Assembly: GCF_000721235.1 (NCBI RefSeq) | Contig: NZ_JOFH01000046.1 | Span: 1 to 40,228 of the forward strand | Source of the DNA: Streptomyces olivaceus | Lineage (GTDB): Bacteria; Actinomycetota; Actinomycetes; Streptomycetales; Streptomycetaceae | Length of the DNA: 40,228 nt | Direction: 5' to 3' | Shown here: positions 15,380-23,327 of the stretch, piece after piece | How the letters are laid out: every line of letters starts with the position of its first letter | Position numbering within the stretch: the first letter of the stretch is position 1 | Notes under the pieces: model-generated | Databases searched by the model: none | What the model was told of the DNA's origin: nothing | The model's input: only the letters and a program-made list of their open reading frames with translations | Translations under genes and position numbers: made by a program

Positions 15380-16915
15380 CTACCGGTCCCCGAAGACGGT
15401 GCGGTGCCAGTCCTTGGCCGCCACCGCGGTGTTGTCGAACATGACGTGCTTGACCTGCGTGTACTCCTCGAAGGAGTAGGCGGACATGTCCTTGCCGAAG
15501 CCGGACGCCCGGTATCCGCCGTGCGGCATCTCGCTGATGATCGGGATGTGGTCGTTGATCCACACGCAGCCCGCCCTGATCTCGCGGGTGGCGCGGTTCG
15601 CCCGGTACACGTCCCGGCTCCAGGCGGAGGCGGCCAGCCCGTACGGCGTGTCGTTGGCCAGCCGGATGCCCTCGTCGTCGCCGTCGAAGGGCAGGACGAC
15701 CAGGACGGGGCCGAAGATCTCGGACTGGACGGCCTCGCTGTCCTGGGCGGCGTCGGCGATGAGCGTGGGCCGGTAGTAGGCGCCGTGGCGGAGGTCGCCC
15801 TGCGGTGCCTCGCCGCCGCACACCACGCGCGCGTAGGAGCGGGCCCGGTCGACGAACCCGGCGACGCGGTCCCGCTGGGCCCGGCTGACCAGCGGGCCCA
15901 GGTCGGTGCCCGGGGCGAAGGGGTCGCCGACGCGGACGGTGTCCATGAGGGCGGCGGTCTTCTCGACGAACGCCTCGTACAGGGGCCGTTGGACGTAGGC
16001 GCGGGTGGCGGCCGTGCAGTCCTGGCCGGTGTTGATGAGCGCGCCCGCGACCGCGCCGTGTACGGCGGCTTCGAGGTCGGCGTCGTCGAAGACGAGGAAG
16101 GGCGCCTTGCCGCCCAGCTCCAGGTGGAGGCGCTTGACGGTGGCGGTGGCCAGCTCGGCGACGCGCTTTCCGACGGCCGTGGACCCGGTGAAGGAGGTCA
16201 TGGCGACGTCGGGGTGGGCGACGAGGTGCTCGCCGGCCTCCCGTCCGGTGCCGCTGACGATGTTGACCACGCCGTCCGGGATGCCCGCCGCGGTGGCCGC
16301 CTGCGCGAACATCAGGGAGGTGAGCGGGGTGATCTCGGCGGGCTTCAGCACGACGGTGTTGCCGGCCGCGATCGCCGGGAGGATCTTCCACGCGGCCATC
16401 TGCAGCGGGTAGTTCCACGGCGCGATCGAGCCCACGACACCGATCGGTTCGCGGCGGACGTACGAGGTGTGGTCGCCGGAGTACTCCCCCGCCGACCGGC
16501 CCTCCAGCTGCCGGGCCGCGCCGGCGAAGAAGGCCGCGTTGTCGACGCTCCCCGGCACGTCGAACTCGCGGGTCAGCTTCAGCGGTTTGCCGCACTGCAG
16601 CGACTCCGCGCGGGCGAAGTCCTCTGCACGGTCGGCCAGGACGGCGGCGAAGCGGTGCAGGGCGTCGGACCGCTCGCCCGGGGTGGCGCCGGCCCAGCCC
16701 GGGAACGCCTTCCGCGCCGCGGCGACGGCCGCGTCGACGTCGTCGGGGCCGGCGAGCCCGTAGGTCAGGACCTCCGCGCCGGTCGCCGGGTCGACGACCG
16801 TGTGCGTGCGTCCCGAGGTGCCCTCGGTCGGGCGGCCCGCGATGTACTGCGCCCCGTCCGCGAAGCGCTCCTGGGCCGCGGCTCGGTCCGGGGCGGCGTT
16901 GCCCGGGTTGTGCAT
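15380..16915 (-). CDS. Gamma-aminobutyraldehyde dehydrogenase-like enzyme (copy 1)
   Basis: This 511-residue NAD(P)-dependent aldehyde dehydrogenase has the substrate segment APWNYPLQMAAWK, the cofactor motif FTGSTAVGK, the glutamate motif LELGGKAP and the catalytic cysteine C300 in NTGQDCTAATR. The combination GQDCTA plus the C-terminal ISEMPHGGYRASGFGKDMSAYSFEEYTQVKH-type ending (only partly quoted here as ISEMPHGGYRASG) is typical of 4-aminobutyraldehyde dehydrogenases (PatD/PuuC). These oxidise the putrescine-derived aldehyde to GABA. It is the first gene of the polyamine uptake and oxidation operon. The ATG at 16915 follows GAGGAG, seven nt upstream. Its promoter region carries a pentameric tandem repeat and an inverted repeat. 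It is clearly related to the second copy at 21205-22644 but diverged, so different aldehydes or conditions may be served. Confidence 0.87.
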   Translation of the reverse strand: MHNPGNAAPDRAAAQERFADGAQYIAGRPTEGTSGRTHTVVDPATGAEVLTYGLAGPDDVDAAVAAARKAFPGWAGATPGERSDALHRFAAVLADRAEDFARAESLQCGKPLKLTREFDVPGSVDNAAFFAGAARQLEGRSAGEYSGDHTSYVRREPIGVVGSIAPWNYPLQMAAWKILPAIAAGNTVVLKPAEITPLTSLMFAQAATAAGIPDGVVNIVSGTGREAGEHLVAHPDVAMTSFTGSTAVGKRVAELATATVKRLHLELGGKAPFLVFDDADLEAAVHGAVAGALINTGQDCTAATRAYVQRPLYEAFVEKTAALMDTVRVGDPFAPGTDLGPLVSRAQRDRVAGFVDRARSYARVVCGGEAPQGDLRHGAYYRPTLIADAAQDSEAVQSEIFGPVLVVLPFDGDDEGIRLANDTPYGLAASAWSRDVYRANRATREIRAGCVWINDHIPIISEMPHGGYRASGFGKDMSAYSFEEYTQVKHVMFDNTAVAAKDWHRTVFGDR

Positions 16916-16952
16916 GTCGGCTCTCCTCGGTCTCCCCGTGCCGGGTCCGGCC

Positions 16953-17042
16953 TGACGTGGCTCGGCCTGACGTGGCTTGGCTTGGCTTGACTTGACGTGG
17001 CTTGGCTTGGCTTGACGTGGCTCGGTCTGACGTGGCTCAGGC
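16953..17042. repeat. Pentanucleotide-phased tandem repeat in polyamine operon leader
   Basis: TGACGTGG occurs five times, at 16953, 16968, 16993, 17013 and 17028. The spacings of 15, 25, 20 and 15 bp are all multiples of five because the whole tract is built from TGACG, TGGCT, CGGCC and similar pentamers. It lies 38 bp before the start codon of the operon's first gene, on the opposite strand to its reading direction, inside the probable 5' UTR. It does not encode a sensible peptide. Confidence 0.85.
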
Positions 17043-17059
17043 TCGATGTGAGTGCCGAT

Positions 17060-17101
17060 CCTGACAGAGCACTACGCCCCCAACAAGTGATTCCGTTGTT
17101 G
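17060..17101 (-). promoter_or_regulatory. Putative promoter and inverted repeat of the polyamine operon
   Basis: On the minus strand TTGTTG is followed after 17 nt by CAGGAT, a plausible -35/-10 pair. The -35 hexamer is one arm of the inverted repeat CAACAA (17081-17086), N9, TTGTTG (17096-17101). A regulator bound there would overlap the promoter. Start of transcription would be near 17050, giving a leader of about 135 nt that includes the pentamer repeat. Confidence 0.4.
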
Positions 17102-17166
17102 CCATTTGGTTACGCGACGAAATCTGTCGACCAGGTGTCGAGTCGCCACGGAAAGGGTCGGACGGA

Positions 17167-17808
17167 GTGTCAGTGGCGCGTGCCAGACTCGCCTGCATGG
17201 GGACGCACACGGGGGCGACGGGCGGGGCCGCGGAGCCGGACGGCTCGCCGGCGGGGATCGACAGCCGGGAGGCGCTGGTCGGGCGGGTCCGGGCGGGCTC
17301 GCGGATCAAGTACCTGTGTTTCTGGGGGCACCGGCCGGCCGCGGACGGCCGGGTGGGACCAGGCTGCCTGAGCCAGTGGTGGCCGTCGCCGTTCACCGTC
17401 GCCGGGGTCGAGTACGCGACGGCGGAGCACTGGATGATGGCCGCCAAGGCCCGGCTCTTCGAGGACGCCGGGGCCGAGCGGCGGGTGCTGTCGGCCGGTC
17501 ACCCGGCCGAGGCGAAGAAGGCGGGCCGGCTGGTACGCGGTTTCGACGAGGCGGTGTGGCGGCGGGAGCGGTTCGGGATCGTGGTCGACGGCAGCGTCCA
17601 CAAGTTCGCCTCGGACCCGGCGCTGCGTGCTTTTCTGCTGGGCACGGGCGGGAGAGTGCTGGTGGAGGCGAGCCCCGTGGACCGGGTGTGGGGCATCGGC
17701 CTGGCCGCGGACGACGCGCGGGCGACGGATCCGGAGCGGTGGCGGGGGCCGAACCTGCTGGGCTTCGCGCTGATGGCGGCACGGGAGCGGCTGAGGGGAA
17801 GTGACTGA
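17167..17808 (+). CDS. NADAR-family (YbiA-like) protein
   Basis: The 213-residue product carries one NADAR/DUF1768 domain (about residues 45-210). Conserved features are FWGHRPA, CLSQWWPSPF, YATAEHWMMAAKA, HKFASDPALRAFLL and the closing WIGL-like VWGIGLAADD with WRGPNLLG. NADAR proteins are linked to NAD/ADP-ribose metabolism. Some are N-glycosidases that act on damaged riboflavin intermediates or remove ADP-ribose from guanine. Which applies here is unknown. The GTG at 17167 has a purine-rich ribosome site (AAAGGG, GGACGGA). An ATG at 17197 lacks one, and the first ~40 residues are not conserved-looking, so the start is uncertain. It is divergent from the polyamine operon across 251 bp and convergent with the DUF4190 gene. 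Confidence 0.85.
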   Translation: MSVARARLACMGTHTGATGGAAEPDGSPAGIDSREALVGRVRAGSRIKYLCFWGHRPAADGRVGPGCLSQWWPSPFTVAGVEYATAEHWMMAAKARLFEDAGAERRVLSAGHPAEAKKAGRLVRGFDEAVWRRERFGIVVDGSVHKFASDPALRAFLLGTGGRVLVEASPVDRVWGIGLAADDARATDPERWRGPNLLGFALMAARERLRGSD

Positions 17809-17890
17809 GGGGGGCGCTGAGGAGGCGGCTGAGGGAGCGGCGATGAGGCCGCCCCCCTTTCACACCCCGTCGCCGTCCGCCCGAACGGGC

Positions 17891-18355
17891 TCAGGCGAGG
17901 CTCATGAGGCTCGCGAAGGCGAGGATGCCGAGCAGCGGCAGAACGACGGTGGCGACGATGCCGAGGACGAGACCGGCGGTCGCGGCGCCCTTGTTGGTCG
18001 CCTCGCCCCGGCCGGCCTTCCCGCGGCCGACCGCGCCGAAGATGATCGCGAGCACGCCCAGGACGACGCCGAAGAACCAGAGGAAGAAGGTCAGGCTGCA
18101 CACGACGCCGATGATCCCGAGCACCAGTCCCGAGGTCCCCATGCCGTTGCTGGGCTGCATCGGCATCGCGTAGCCGGGAGCCTGGGGGTACCCCGCGGGA
18201 GGGGCTGCCGGGTACGACGGTCCCGGCGCCGCCGGATAGCCGTACCCGGGCGCCGACCCCGGCGCGGACTGCGGGTACGCGTACCCCCCGGCGGGCGGCT
18301 GCCCCGGCTGCGGCGGCGGGCCGTAGCCCCCGGGGCCGGGATTGGTGTGCGACAT
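17891..18355 (-). CDS. DUF4190-type small membrane protein (copy 1)
   Basis: The 154-residue protein has a Pro/Gly/Tyr-rich N-terminal half (repeats around GYGYPAAPGP) and two membrane segments, GLVLGIIGVVCSLTFFLWFFGVVLGVLAIIFG and GLVLGIVATVVLPLLGILAF, of the DUF4190 kind. Function is unknown. Such proteins are common in actinobacteria and may act at septa or as scaffolds through the disordered tail, which is speculation. A second member sits 58 bp upstream on the same strand, so this looks like a tandem duplication. Confidence 0.8.
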   Translation of the reverse strand: MSHTNPGPGGYGPPPQPGQPPAGGYAYPQSAPGSAPGYGYPAAPGPSYPAAPPAGYPQAPGYAMPMQPSNGMGTSGLVLGIIGVVCSLTFFLWFFGVVLGVLAIIFGAVGRGKAGRGEATNKGAATAGLVLGIVATVVLPLLGILAFASLMSLA

Positions 18356-18413
18356 GAACTGCTCTCCCCTCGTTGGCGCCTGACATCGTAGAGGAGTCCG
18401 TACGCGGCGAATG

Positions 18414-19109
18414 TCAGCGCTGGACCGCCGCCGAGACCGGCACCTGGCGCACGGCGCCGTAGTAGGGGTCGTCGTAGTCCGAGTCCTCGTTGATCGCGGC
18501 GGTGATCCCGATGGCGATCAGGGCGATCACGACGACGCCGAGGATGATGCCGACGATGCCCATGACGAAGCCGGCCTGGGCCTGCCCGTGGTTGTTGGCC
18601 AGTCCCTGCTCCGCCCTGCGGCGCCCCTTGACGCCGAAGACCACGGCGAGGACGCCGAGGACCACGGAGACCACGCCGTACATGCAGAACAGCGCGCAGG
18701 CGAGTATGCCGAGGACCATCGACGCGGTGCCCATGCCGTTCTGCGGCGGCATCGGCATGCCGGGCCAGCCGTAGCCCTGGCTGTACCCCTGGGGGTAAGC
18801 GGGGTAGCCGTACCCGGGCGCGGCGCCCGGCACGGGAGCGGGGCCGCCGGGCGCGACCGGCGGGGGCGGCACCGCGCCGTCGGGACCGCCGCCGAACCCG
18901 GCGTTCGGCATCGACGTGACCGTGGGCTGGTCGTGCACGGCGGGCGGCGGCTGCCAGGGCGGCACGTCGTCGGCGGGGGTCCTGGGCGGCTCCTGCGGCC
19001 GGGCCGGGCCGGCGTCGCCGTCCTTGTGCAGCGACGGCCTGCTCTCGGGCGGCGCCCAGGGATCGCGATCAGCGGCGGAGTCCCCGCCCGGCCGTGCTGC
19101 GTCCGTCAT
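18414..19109 (-). CDS. DUF4190-type membrane protein (copy 2)
   Basis: This 231-residue paralogue of the next gene downstream has a longer disordered N-terminus (~130 residues rich in Pro, Gly and acidic residues). The segment GMPMPPQNGMGTASMVLGILAC matches copy 1's NGMGTSGLVLGI, and two or three hydrophobic segments end near residue 215. It starts with ATG at 19109. The 155 bp to the divergent deaminase gene must hold both promoters, but I see no strong hexamers. Function unknown. Confidence 0.8.
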   Translation of the reverse strand: MTDAARPGGDSAADRDPWAPPESRPSLHKDGDAGPARPQEPPRTPADDVPPWQPPPAVHDQPTVTSMPNAGFGGGPDGAVPPPPVAPGGPAPVPGAAPGYGYPAYPQGYSQGYGWPGMPMPPQNGMGTASMVLGILACALFCMYGVVSVVLGVLAVVFGVKGRRRAEQGLANNHGQAQAGFVMGIVGIILGVVVIALIAIGITAAINEDSDYDDPYYGAVRQVPVSAAVQR

Positions 19110-19264
19110 GCCTGCCCCCTGGGTCGTTCGTGCCCGTCATGCTACGGTCCCGGACCGCCCGGCCCGCCACCGGCCTACGATGATCCCGAGCCACCGATCA
19201 GCCGATCACCCGCGTCCCACCCGCCGCCGTGCGCGGCCCGGGGCGCCGCCTTGGGGAGGAACCC

Positions 19265-20326
19265 ATGACCGAGCACCTCGTCGACCCCGACGTCCCGCGC
19301 GACCTGCACGCCTTCATCGCCGGGCTGCCCAAGGCCGAGTTGCACGTCCACCACGTCGGTTCCGCCTCCCCGCGCATCGTCTCCGAACTGGCCGCCCGCC
19401 ATCCCGACTCCAAGGTCCCCAGCGACCCCGAGGCCCTGGTCGACTACTTCACGTTCACGGACTTCGCGCACTTCATCGACGTGTACCTGTCCGTCGTCAG
19501 CCTGATCCGGACCCCCGAGGACGTGCGGCTTCTGACGTACGAGGTGGCCCGGGAGCTGGCCCGGCAGCAGGTACGGTACGCCGAGCTGACCATCACCCCG
19601 TTCTCCTCCACCCGGCGCGGCATCGACGAGCGCGCGTTCATGGACGCGATCGAGGACGCCCGCAAGTCGGCGGAGGCCGAGTTCGGGACCGTACTGCGCT
19701 GGTGCTTCGACATCCCCGGCGAGGCCGGTCTGGAGTCCGCCGAGGAGACGGTGCGGCTCGCCACCGACGACCGGCTGCGTCCGGAGGGCCTGGTCTCCTT
19801 CGGCCTCGGCGGACCGGAGATCGGGGTGGCCCGCCCGCAGTTCAAGCCGTACTTCGACCGCGCGATCGCCGCCGGGCTGCACTCGGTGCCGCACGCGGGC
19901 GAGACCACCGGCCCGCAGACGGTGTGGGACGCCCTGACCCACCTGAACGCCGAACGCATCGGCCACGGGACCAGCTCCGCCGAGGACCCGAAGCTCCTCG
20001 CCCACCTCGCCGAGCGGCGCATCCCGCTGGAGGTGTGCCCGACGTCGAACATCGCCACCCGCGCGGTGCGCACGCTGGACGAGCACCCGATCAAGGAGTT
20101 CGTCCGCGCCGGTGTCCCGGTGACGATCAACTCCGACGACCCGCCGATGTTCGGCACCGACCTGAACAACGAGTACGCGGTCGCCGCCCGCCTCCTCGGC
20201 CTGGACGAACGCGGCCTCGCCGACCTGGCGCGGGCCGGCGTCGAGGCCTCCTTCCTCGACCCGGCGGGCAGGGCGAGGATCATCGACGAGATCGACACGT
20301 ACACCGCCGCCTGGCTCACCTCCTGA
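19265..20326 (+). CDS. Adenosine deaminase-family enzyme (possible aminodeoxyfutalosine deaminase)
   Basis: This 353-residue amidohydrolase has metal ligands H27 and H29 in ELHVHHVGS, the later HAGE and GHGT motifs of the deaminase active site, and the closing NSDDPPMF. The family hydrolyses the 6-amino group of adenosine-like substrates. The usual LHxHLxG appears here as LHVHHVG, so two positions next to the metal site differ. Streptomyces make menaquinone by the futalosine route. From memory the S. coelicolor protein at this locus (SCO5662) was studied as a 6-aminodeoxyfutalosine deaminase. That role is therefore plausible, but the simple adenosine deaminase function cannot be excluded. The ATG at 19265 follows GGGGAGGA, five nt upstream. 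The gene is followed 11 bp later by a glycerophosphodiesterase, probably in one transcript. Confidence 0.85.
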   Translation: MTEHLVDPDVPRDLHAFIAGLPKAELHVHHVGSASPRIVSELAARHPDSKVPSDPEALVDYFTFTDFAHFIDVYLSVVSLIRTPEDVRLLTYEVARELARQQVRYAELTITPFSSTRRGIDERAFMDAIEDARKSAEAEFGTVLRWCFDIPGEAGLESAEETVRLATDDRLRPEGLVSFGLGGPEIGVARPQFKPYFDRAIAAGLHSVPHAGETTGPQTVWDALTHLNAERIGHGTSSAEDPKLLAHLAERRIPLEVCPTSNIATRAVRTLDEHPIKEFVRAGVPVTINSDDPPMFGTDLNNEYAVAARLLGLDERGLADLARAGVEASFLDPAGRARIIDEIDTYTAAWLTS

Positions 20327-20337
20327 GAGTTGCCCCC

Positions 20338-21039
20338 ATGACCTCCCCGCGCGACGTGACCGCCGTGGCCCACCGCGGCGACCCCTACCGGCACCGCGAG
20401 AACACGATCGACTCCCTGCGCTCGGCCCTGGACCGCGGCGCGGACGCGGTCGAGACGGACGTACGCCTGACCCGGGACGGCGTACCGGTGCTCCTGCACG
20501 ACGAGACGCTGGAACGGCTGTGGGAGCAGGACCGGCCGGTGCGCTCGCTGTCGGCCGAGGAGGTACGGGGGCTGACGGCGGGCCGGGTGCCGACGCTCGC
20601 CGAGGCGCTGGCCGCGACCGCCGGGGGCCGGCTGCTGCTCGACCTGCCGGGTGCGCCGGGCGACCGCGCGGTGCGGCGCATCGTGGACGTGGTCCGCGAG
20701 TGCGGGGCGGCGGACCGCGTCTACTACTGCGCGGGCGCCGCCACCATGCTCCGTGTGCGCGCCGCCGACCCCGCCGCCGAGATCGCGCTGACCTGGACGA
20801 CGGCGGCCCCGCCCCGGCCCGCGCTGCTGGCGGCGGTCGGGCCGAGGTGGCTCAACTACCGCTTCGGCCTGGTCGACCGCGCCCTGGCCGACCGCGTCCA
20901 CGCCGACGGCCTCCGCCTCTCCGTCTGGACCCCCGACACCCGCCGCACCATGCGCCGTCTCCTCTCCCTGGGCGTCGACTCGATCACGACCAACCGCGTG
21001 GAGGTACTGACCGCTCTCCGGGACGGCCGTGCTCGGTAG
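20338..21039 (+). CDS. Glycerophosphodiester phosphodiesterase
   Basis: The 233-residue TIM-barrel enzyme cleaves glycerophosphodiesters to glycerol 3-phosphate and an alcohol. The motifs are complete: HRG (12-14), ENT (21-23), E39 and D41 in AVETDVRLTRDG, and HD (54-55) in VLLHDETLER. The C-terminal LSVWTPDTRRTM and GVDSITTNR complete the barrel. There is no signal peptide, so it acts in the cytoplasm. It starts at the ATG 11 bp after the deaminase stop with a poor ribosome site, suggesting coupling. A strong terminator follows at 21149-21192. Confidence 0.9.
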   Translation: MTSPRDVTAVAHRGDPYRHRENTIDSLRSALDRGADAVETDVRLTRDGVPVLLHDETLERLWEQDRPVRSLSAEEVRGLTAGRVPTLAEALAATAGGRLLLDLPGAPGDRAVRRIVDVVRECGAADRVYYCAGAATMLRVRAADPAAEIALTWTTAAPPRPALLAAVGPRWLNYRFGLVDRALADRVHADGLRLSVWTPDTRRTMRRLLSLGVDSITTNRVEVLTALRDGRAR

Positions 21040-21148
21040 CCGGGCGCGGTAGGAGAGGCTCGGTAGCCGGGCCCGGCTCCGTGCCGGGTGCCCGGTGCCG
21101 GGCCCGGGTGTCCACCGCGCGCGTCCGTCGTCTGCGCCCCGCAGGCAC

Positions 21149-21192
21149 CGCGGCCCCGGACGGAGGCCGAAGGGGTTCCGTCCGGGGCCGCG
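21149..21192. terminator. 16-bp perfect stem-loop between convergent genes
   Basis: CGCGGCCCCGGACGGA at 21149-21164 pairs perfectly with 21177-21192 around a 12-base loop. It lies between the phosphodiesterase stop and the convergent aldehyde dehydrogenase stop (21205) and can serve both strands. Confidence 0.8.
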
Positions 21193-21204
21193 CACCGCGT
21201 GGGG

Positions 21205-22644
21205 TCAGGCGTCCAGCGACGTCATCACGTGCTTGATCCGCGTGTAGTCGTCGAAGCCGTACCCCGACAGGTCCTTGCCGTAGCCGGACTTCTTGAAGCC
21301 GCCGTGGGGCATCTCGGCGACCAGCGGGATGTGGGTGTTGATCCACACGCAGCCGAAGTCCAGCCGCCTGGACATCCGCATCGCGCGGCCGTGGTCCTTG
21401 GTCCACACCGAGGAGGCCAGCGCGTACTCGACGCCGTTGGCCCACTCGACGGCCTGGTCCTCGTCGCGGAAGGACTGGACGGTGATGACCGGGCCGAAGA
21501 CCTCCTGCTGGATGATCTCGTCGTCCTGCTTGAGGCCGGAGACGACGGTCGGGGCGTAGAAGTAGCCCTTGTCGCCGACCCGGTGGCCGCCCGCCTCGAC
21601 CTTGGCGTGCGCGGGCAGCCGCTCGACGAAGCCGGAGACCTGCTTCAGCTGGTTCGGGTTGTTGAGCGGGCCGTACAGGACGTCCTCGTCGTCGGGCATG
21701 CCGGTCTTGATCTCGGACGCGGCCTTCGCGAGGGCGCTGACGAACTCGTCGTGGACCGACTCGTGGACCAGCACGCGGGTGGCGGCCGTGCAGTCCTGGC
21801 CCGCGTTGAAGTAGCCCGCCTCCGAGATGCCCTCGACGGCCTTGGGGATGTCGGTGTCCTCGAAGACGACGACCGGCGCCTTGCCGCCCAGCTCCAGGTG
21901 GACGCGCTTAAGGTCCTTCGAGGCGGTCTCGGCGACCGACATGCCGGCCCGCACGGAGCCGGTGATGGAGGCCATCGCCGGGGTGGGGTGCTCGACCATC
22001 AGGCGGCCGGTGTCGCGGTCGCCGCAGACGACGTTGAAGACGCCCTTGGGCACGATCGAGCCGATGATGTCGGCCATCAGGACCGTGGAGGCGGGGGTGG
22101 TGTCCGAGGGCTTGAGGACGACGGTGTTGCCCGCGGCGAGCGCCGGGGCGAACTTCCACACGGCCATCATCATCGGGTAGTTCCACGGCGCGACCTGCGC
22201 ACAGACGCCGATCGGCTCGCGGCGCACGAAGGAGGTCAGCCCCTCCATGTACTCACCGGCGCCGCGTCCCTCCAGCATCCGAGCCGCACCGGCGAAGAAC
22301 CGGATCTGGTCGACCATCGGCGGGATCTCCTCGGAGCGGGTCAGCCCGATCGGCTTGCCCGTGTTCTCCACCTCGGCCGCGATCAGTTCCTCGGCCCGCT
22401 CCTCGAACGCGTCCGCGATCTTCAGCAGGGCCTTCTGCCGCTCGGCCGGGACCAGGTCACGCCAGGCGGGGAAGGCCGCCGCCGCCGCGGCCATGGCGGC
22501 GTCCACGTCGGCCTGCCCGGACAGGGGGGCACGCGCGTAGGCCTCGCCCGTGGCGGGGTTGACCACTTCCGTGGTCCGTCCGTCGGCGGCGTCCCGGAAC
22601 TCACCGTCGATGTAGTTGCGCACACGACGCAGTTCGGTGCTCAC
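21205..22644 (-). CDS. Gamma-aminobutyraldehyde dehydrogenase (copy 2)
   Basis: The 479-residue enzyme has the same motif set as copy 1: APWNYPMMMAVWK, ASITGSVRAGM, the glutamate motif LELGGKAPVV and catalytic cysteine C285 in NAGQDCTAATR. The C-terminal VAEMPHGGFKKSGYGKDLS closes the active site. It has the standard length for 4-aminobutyraldehyde dehydrogenase, which oxidises the product of putrescine aminotransferase or oxidase to GABA. The GTG at 22644 follows GGAGGG, seven nt upstream. It is divergent from an AsnC-type regulator and the aminotransferase that would make its aldehyde, so the three form one functional unit. A good promoter (TTGAAA, 16 nt, TAGGGT) and an operator-like inverted repeat lie directly upstream. 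Confidence 0.9.
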   Translation of the reverse strand: MSTELRRVRNYIDGEFRDAADGRTTEVVNPATGEAYARAPLSGQADVDAAMAAAAAAFPAWRDLVPAERQKALLKIADAFEERAEELIAAEVENTGKPIGLTRSEEIPPMVDQIRFFAGAARMLEGRGAGEYMEGLTSFVRREPIGVCAQVAPWNYPMMMAVWKFAPALAAGNTVVLKPSDTTPASTVLMADIIGSIVPKGVFNVVCGDRDTGRLMVEHPTPAMASITGSVRAGMSVAETASKDLKRVHLELGGKAPVVVFEDTDIPKAVEGISEAGYFNAGQDCTAATRVLVHESVHDEFVSALAKAASEIKTGMPDDEDVLYGPLNNPNQLKQVSGFVERLPAHAKVEAGGHRVGDKGYFYAPTVVSGLKQDDEIIQQEVFGPVITVQSFRDEDQAVEWANGVEYALASSVWTKDHGRAMRMSRRLDFGCVWINTHIPLVAEMPHGGFKKSGYGKDLSGYGFDDYTRIKHVMTSLDA

Positions 22645-22662
22645 TGCCGGCCCTCCAAGTTC

Positions 22663-22714
22663 GGGTGTCCAGTAATTGAGACACCCACCCTAGACGGACT
22701 TCCGACGTTTTCAA
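22663..22714 (-). promoter_or_regulatory. Promoter and operator-like repeat of aldehyde dehydrogenase copy 2
   Basis: On the minus strand TTGAAA (22709-22714), a 16-nt spacer and TAGGGT (22687-22692) form a good vegetative-type promoter, with the start near 22680. The inverted repeat GGGTGTC (22663-22669), N10, GACACCC (22680-22686) covers the expected start point. A bound repressor would block transcription. The divergently encoded AsnC-type protein is the natural candidate. Confidence 0.6.
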
Positions 22715-22824
22715 CACCCCCGCTCCCCCCAGGGTTGCGATATCCGTAGTTCACGGCGACCCAGACAACGGATTTCATCGATCCGGCCTTGCGAAACAAT
22801 CGATACGTCGGGCACAGTGAAGCC

Positions 22825-23325
22825 GTGGCCAGTCGAAGCGCAGACCAGAAGGACTCCCGCGAGTCCCGGAGCGGCGGTCCCCAGTTGGACGCCGTCTCCC
22901 TCGCCATCATCGAGCAGCTCCAGGAGGACGGCCGCCGGCCGTACGCCGCCATCGGCAAGGCCGTGGGCCTGTCGGAGGCGGCCGTGCGCCAGCGCGTCCA
23001 GAAGCTGCTCGACCAGGGCGTGATGCAGATCGTCGCCGTCACGGACCCGCTCACGGTCGGGTTCCGGCGCCAGGCGATGGTCGGCGTCAACGTCGAGGGC
23101 GACGTGGAGTCGGTGGCCGAGGCGCTCGCGGCCATGTCGGAGTGCGAGTACGTGGTGATGACCGCGGGCTCCTTCGACCTGATGGTGGAGGTCGTCTGCG
23201 AGGACGACGACCATCTCCTGGAGGTCATCAACCGCCGCATCCGGGCCGTCCCCGGCGTGCGCTCCACCGAGAGCTTCGTCTACCTCAGGCTCAAGAAGCA
23301 GACCTACATGTGGGGAACCCGATAA
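22825..23325 (+). CDS. Lrp/AsnC-family transcriptional regulator
   Basis: The 166-residue regulator has an N-terminal winged helix-turn-helix (about residues 22-70, PYAAIGKAVGLSEAAVRQRVQKLL) and a C-terminal ligand-binding RAM domain (about 75-155, QAMVGVNVEGDVESV and ESFVYLRLKKQT). Such proteins form octamers that respond to amino acids or related metabolites. It lies between the divergent aldehyde dehydrogenase and the aminotransferase that starts two bases after its stop, so local control of polyamine catabolism is likely. From memory the S. coelicolor orthologue has been named EpuRI as a polyamine-catabolism regulator. The GTG at 22825 is preferred. An in-frame TTG at 22789 would add a poorly conserved-looking extension. 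The ribosome site is weak. Confidence 0.88.
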   Translation: MASRSADQKDSRESRSGGPQLDAVSLAIIEQLQEDGRRPYAAIGKAVGLSEAAVRQRVQKLLDQGVMQIVAVTDPLTVGFRRQAMVGVNVEGDVESVAEALAAMSECEYVVMTAGSFDLMVEVVCEDDDHLLEVINRRIRAVPGVRSTESFVYLRLKKQTYMWGTR

Positions 23326-23327
23326 TC

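Noticed and set aside
17820..17856. Terminator between the NADAR and DUF4190 genes
   Set aside because: Only a 6-bp GGCGGC/GCCGCC pairing across a long loop, too weak to call in this GC content.
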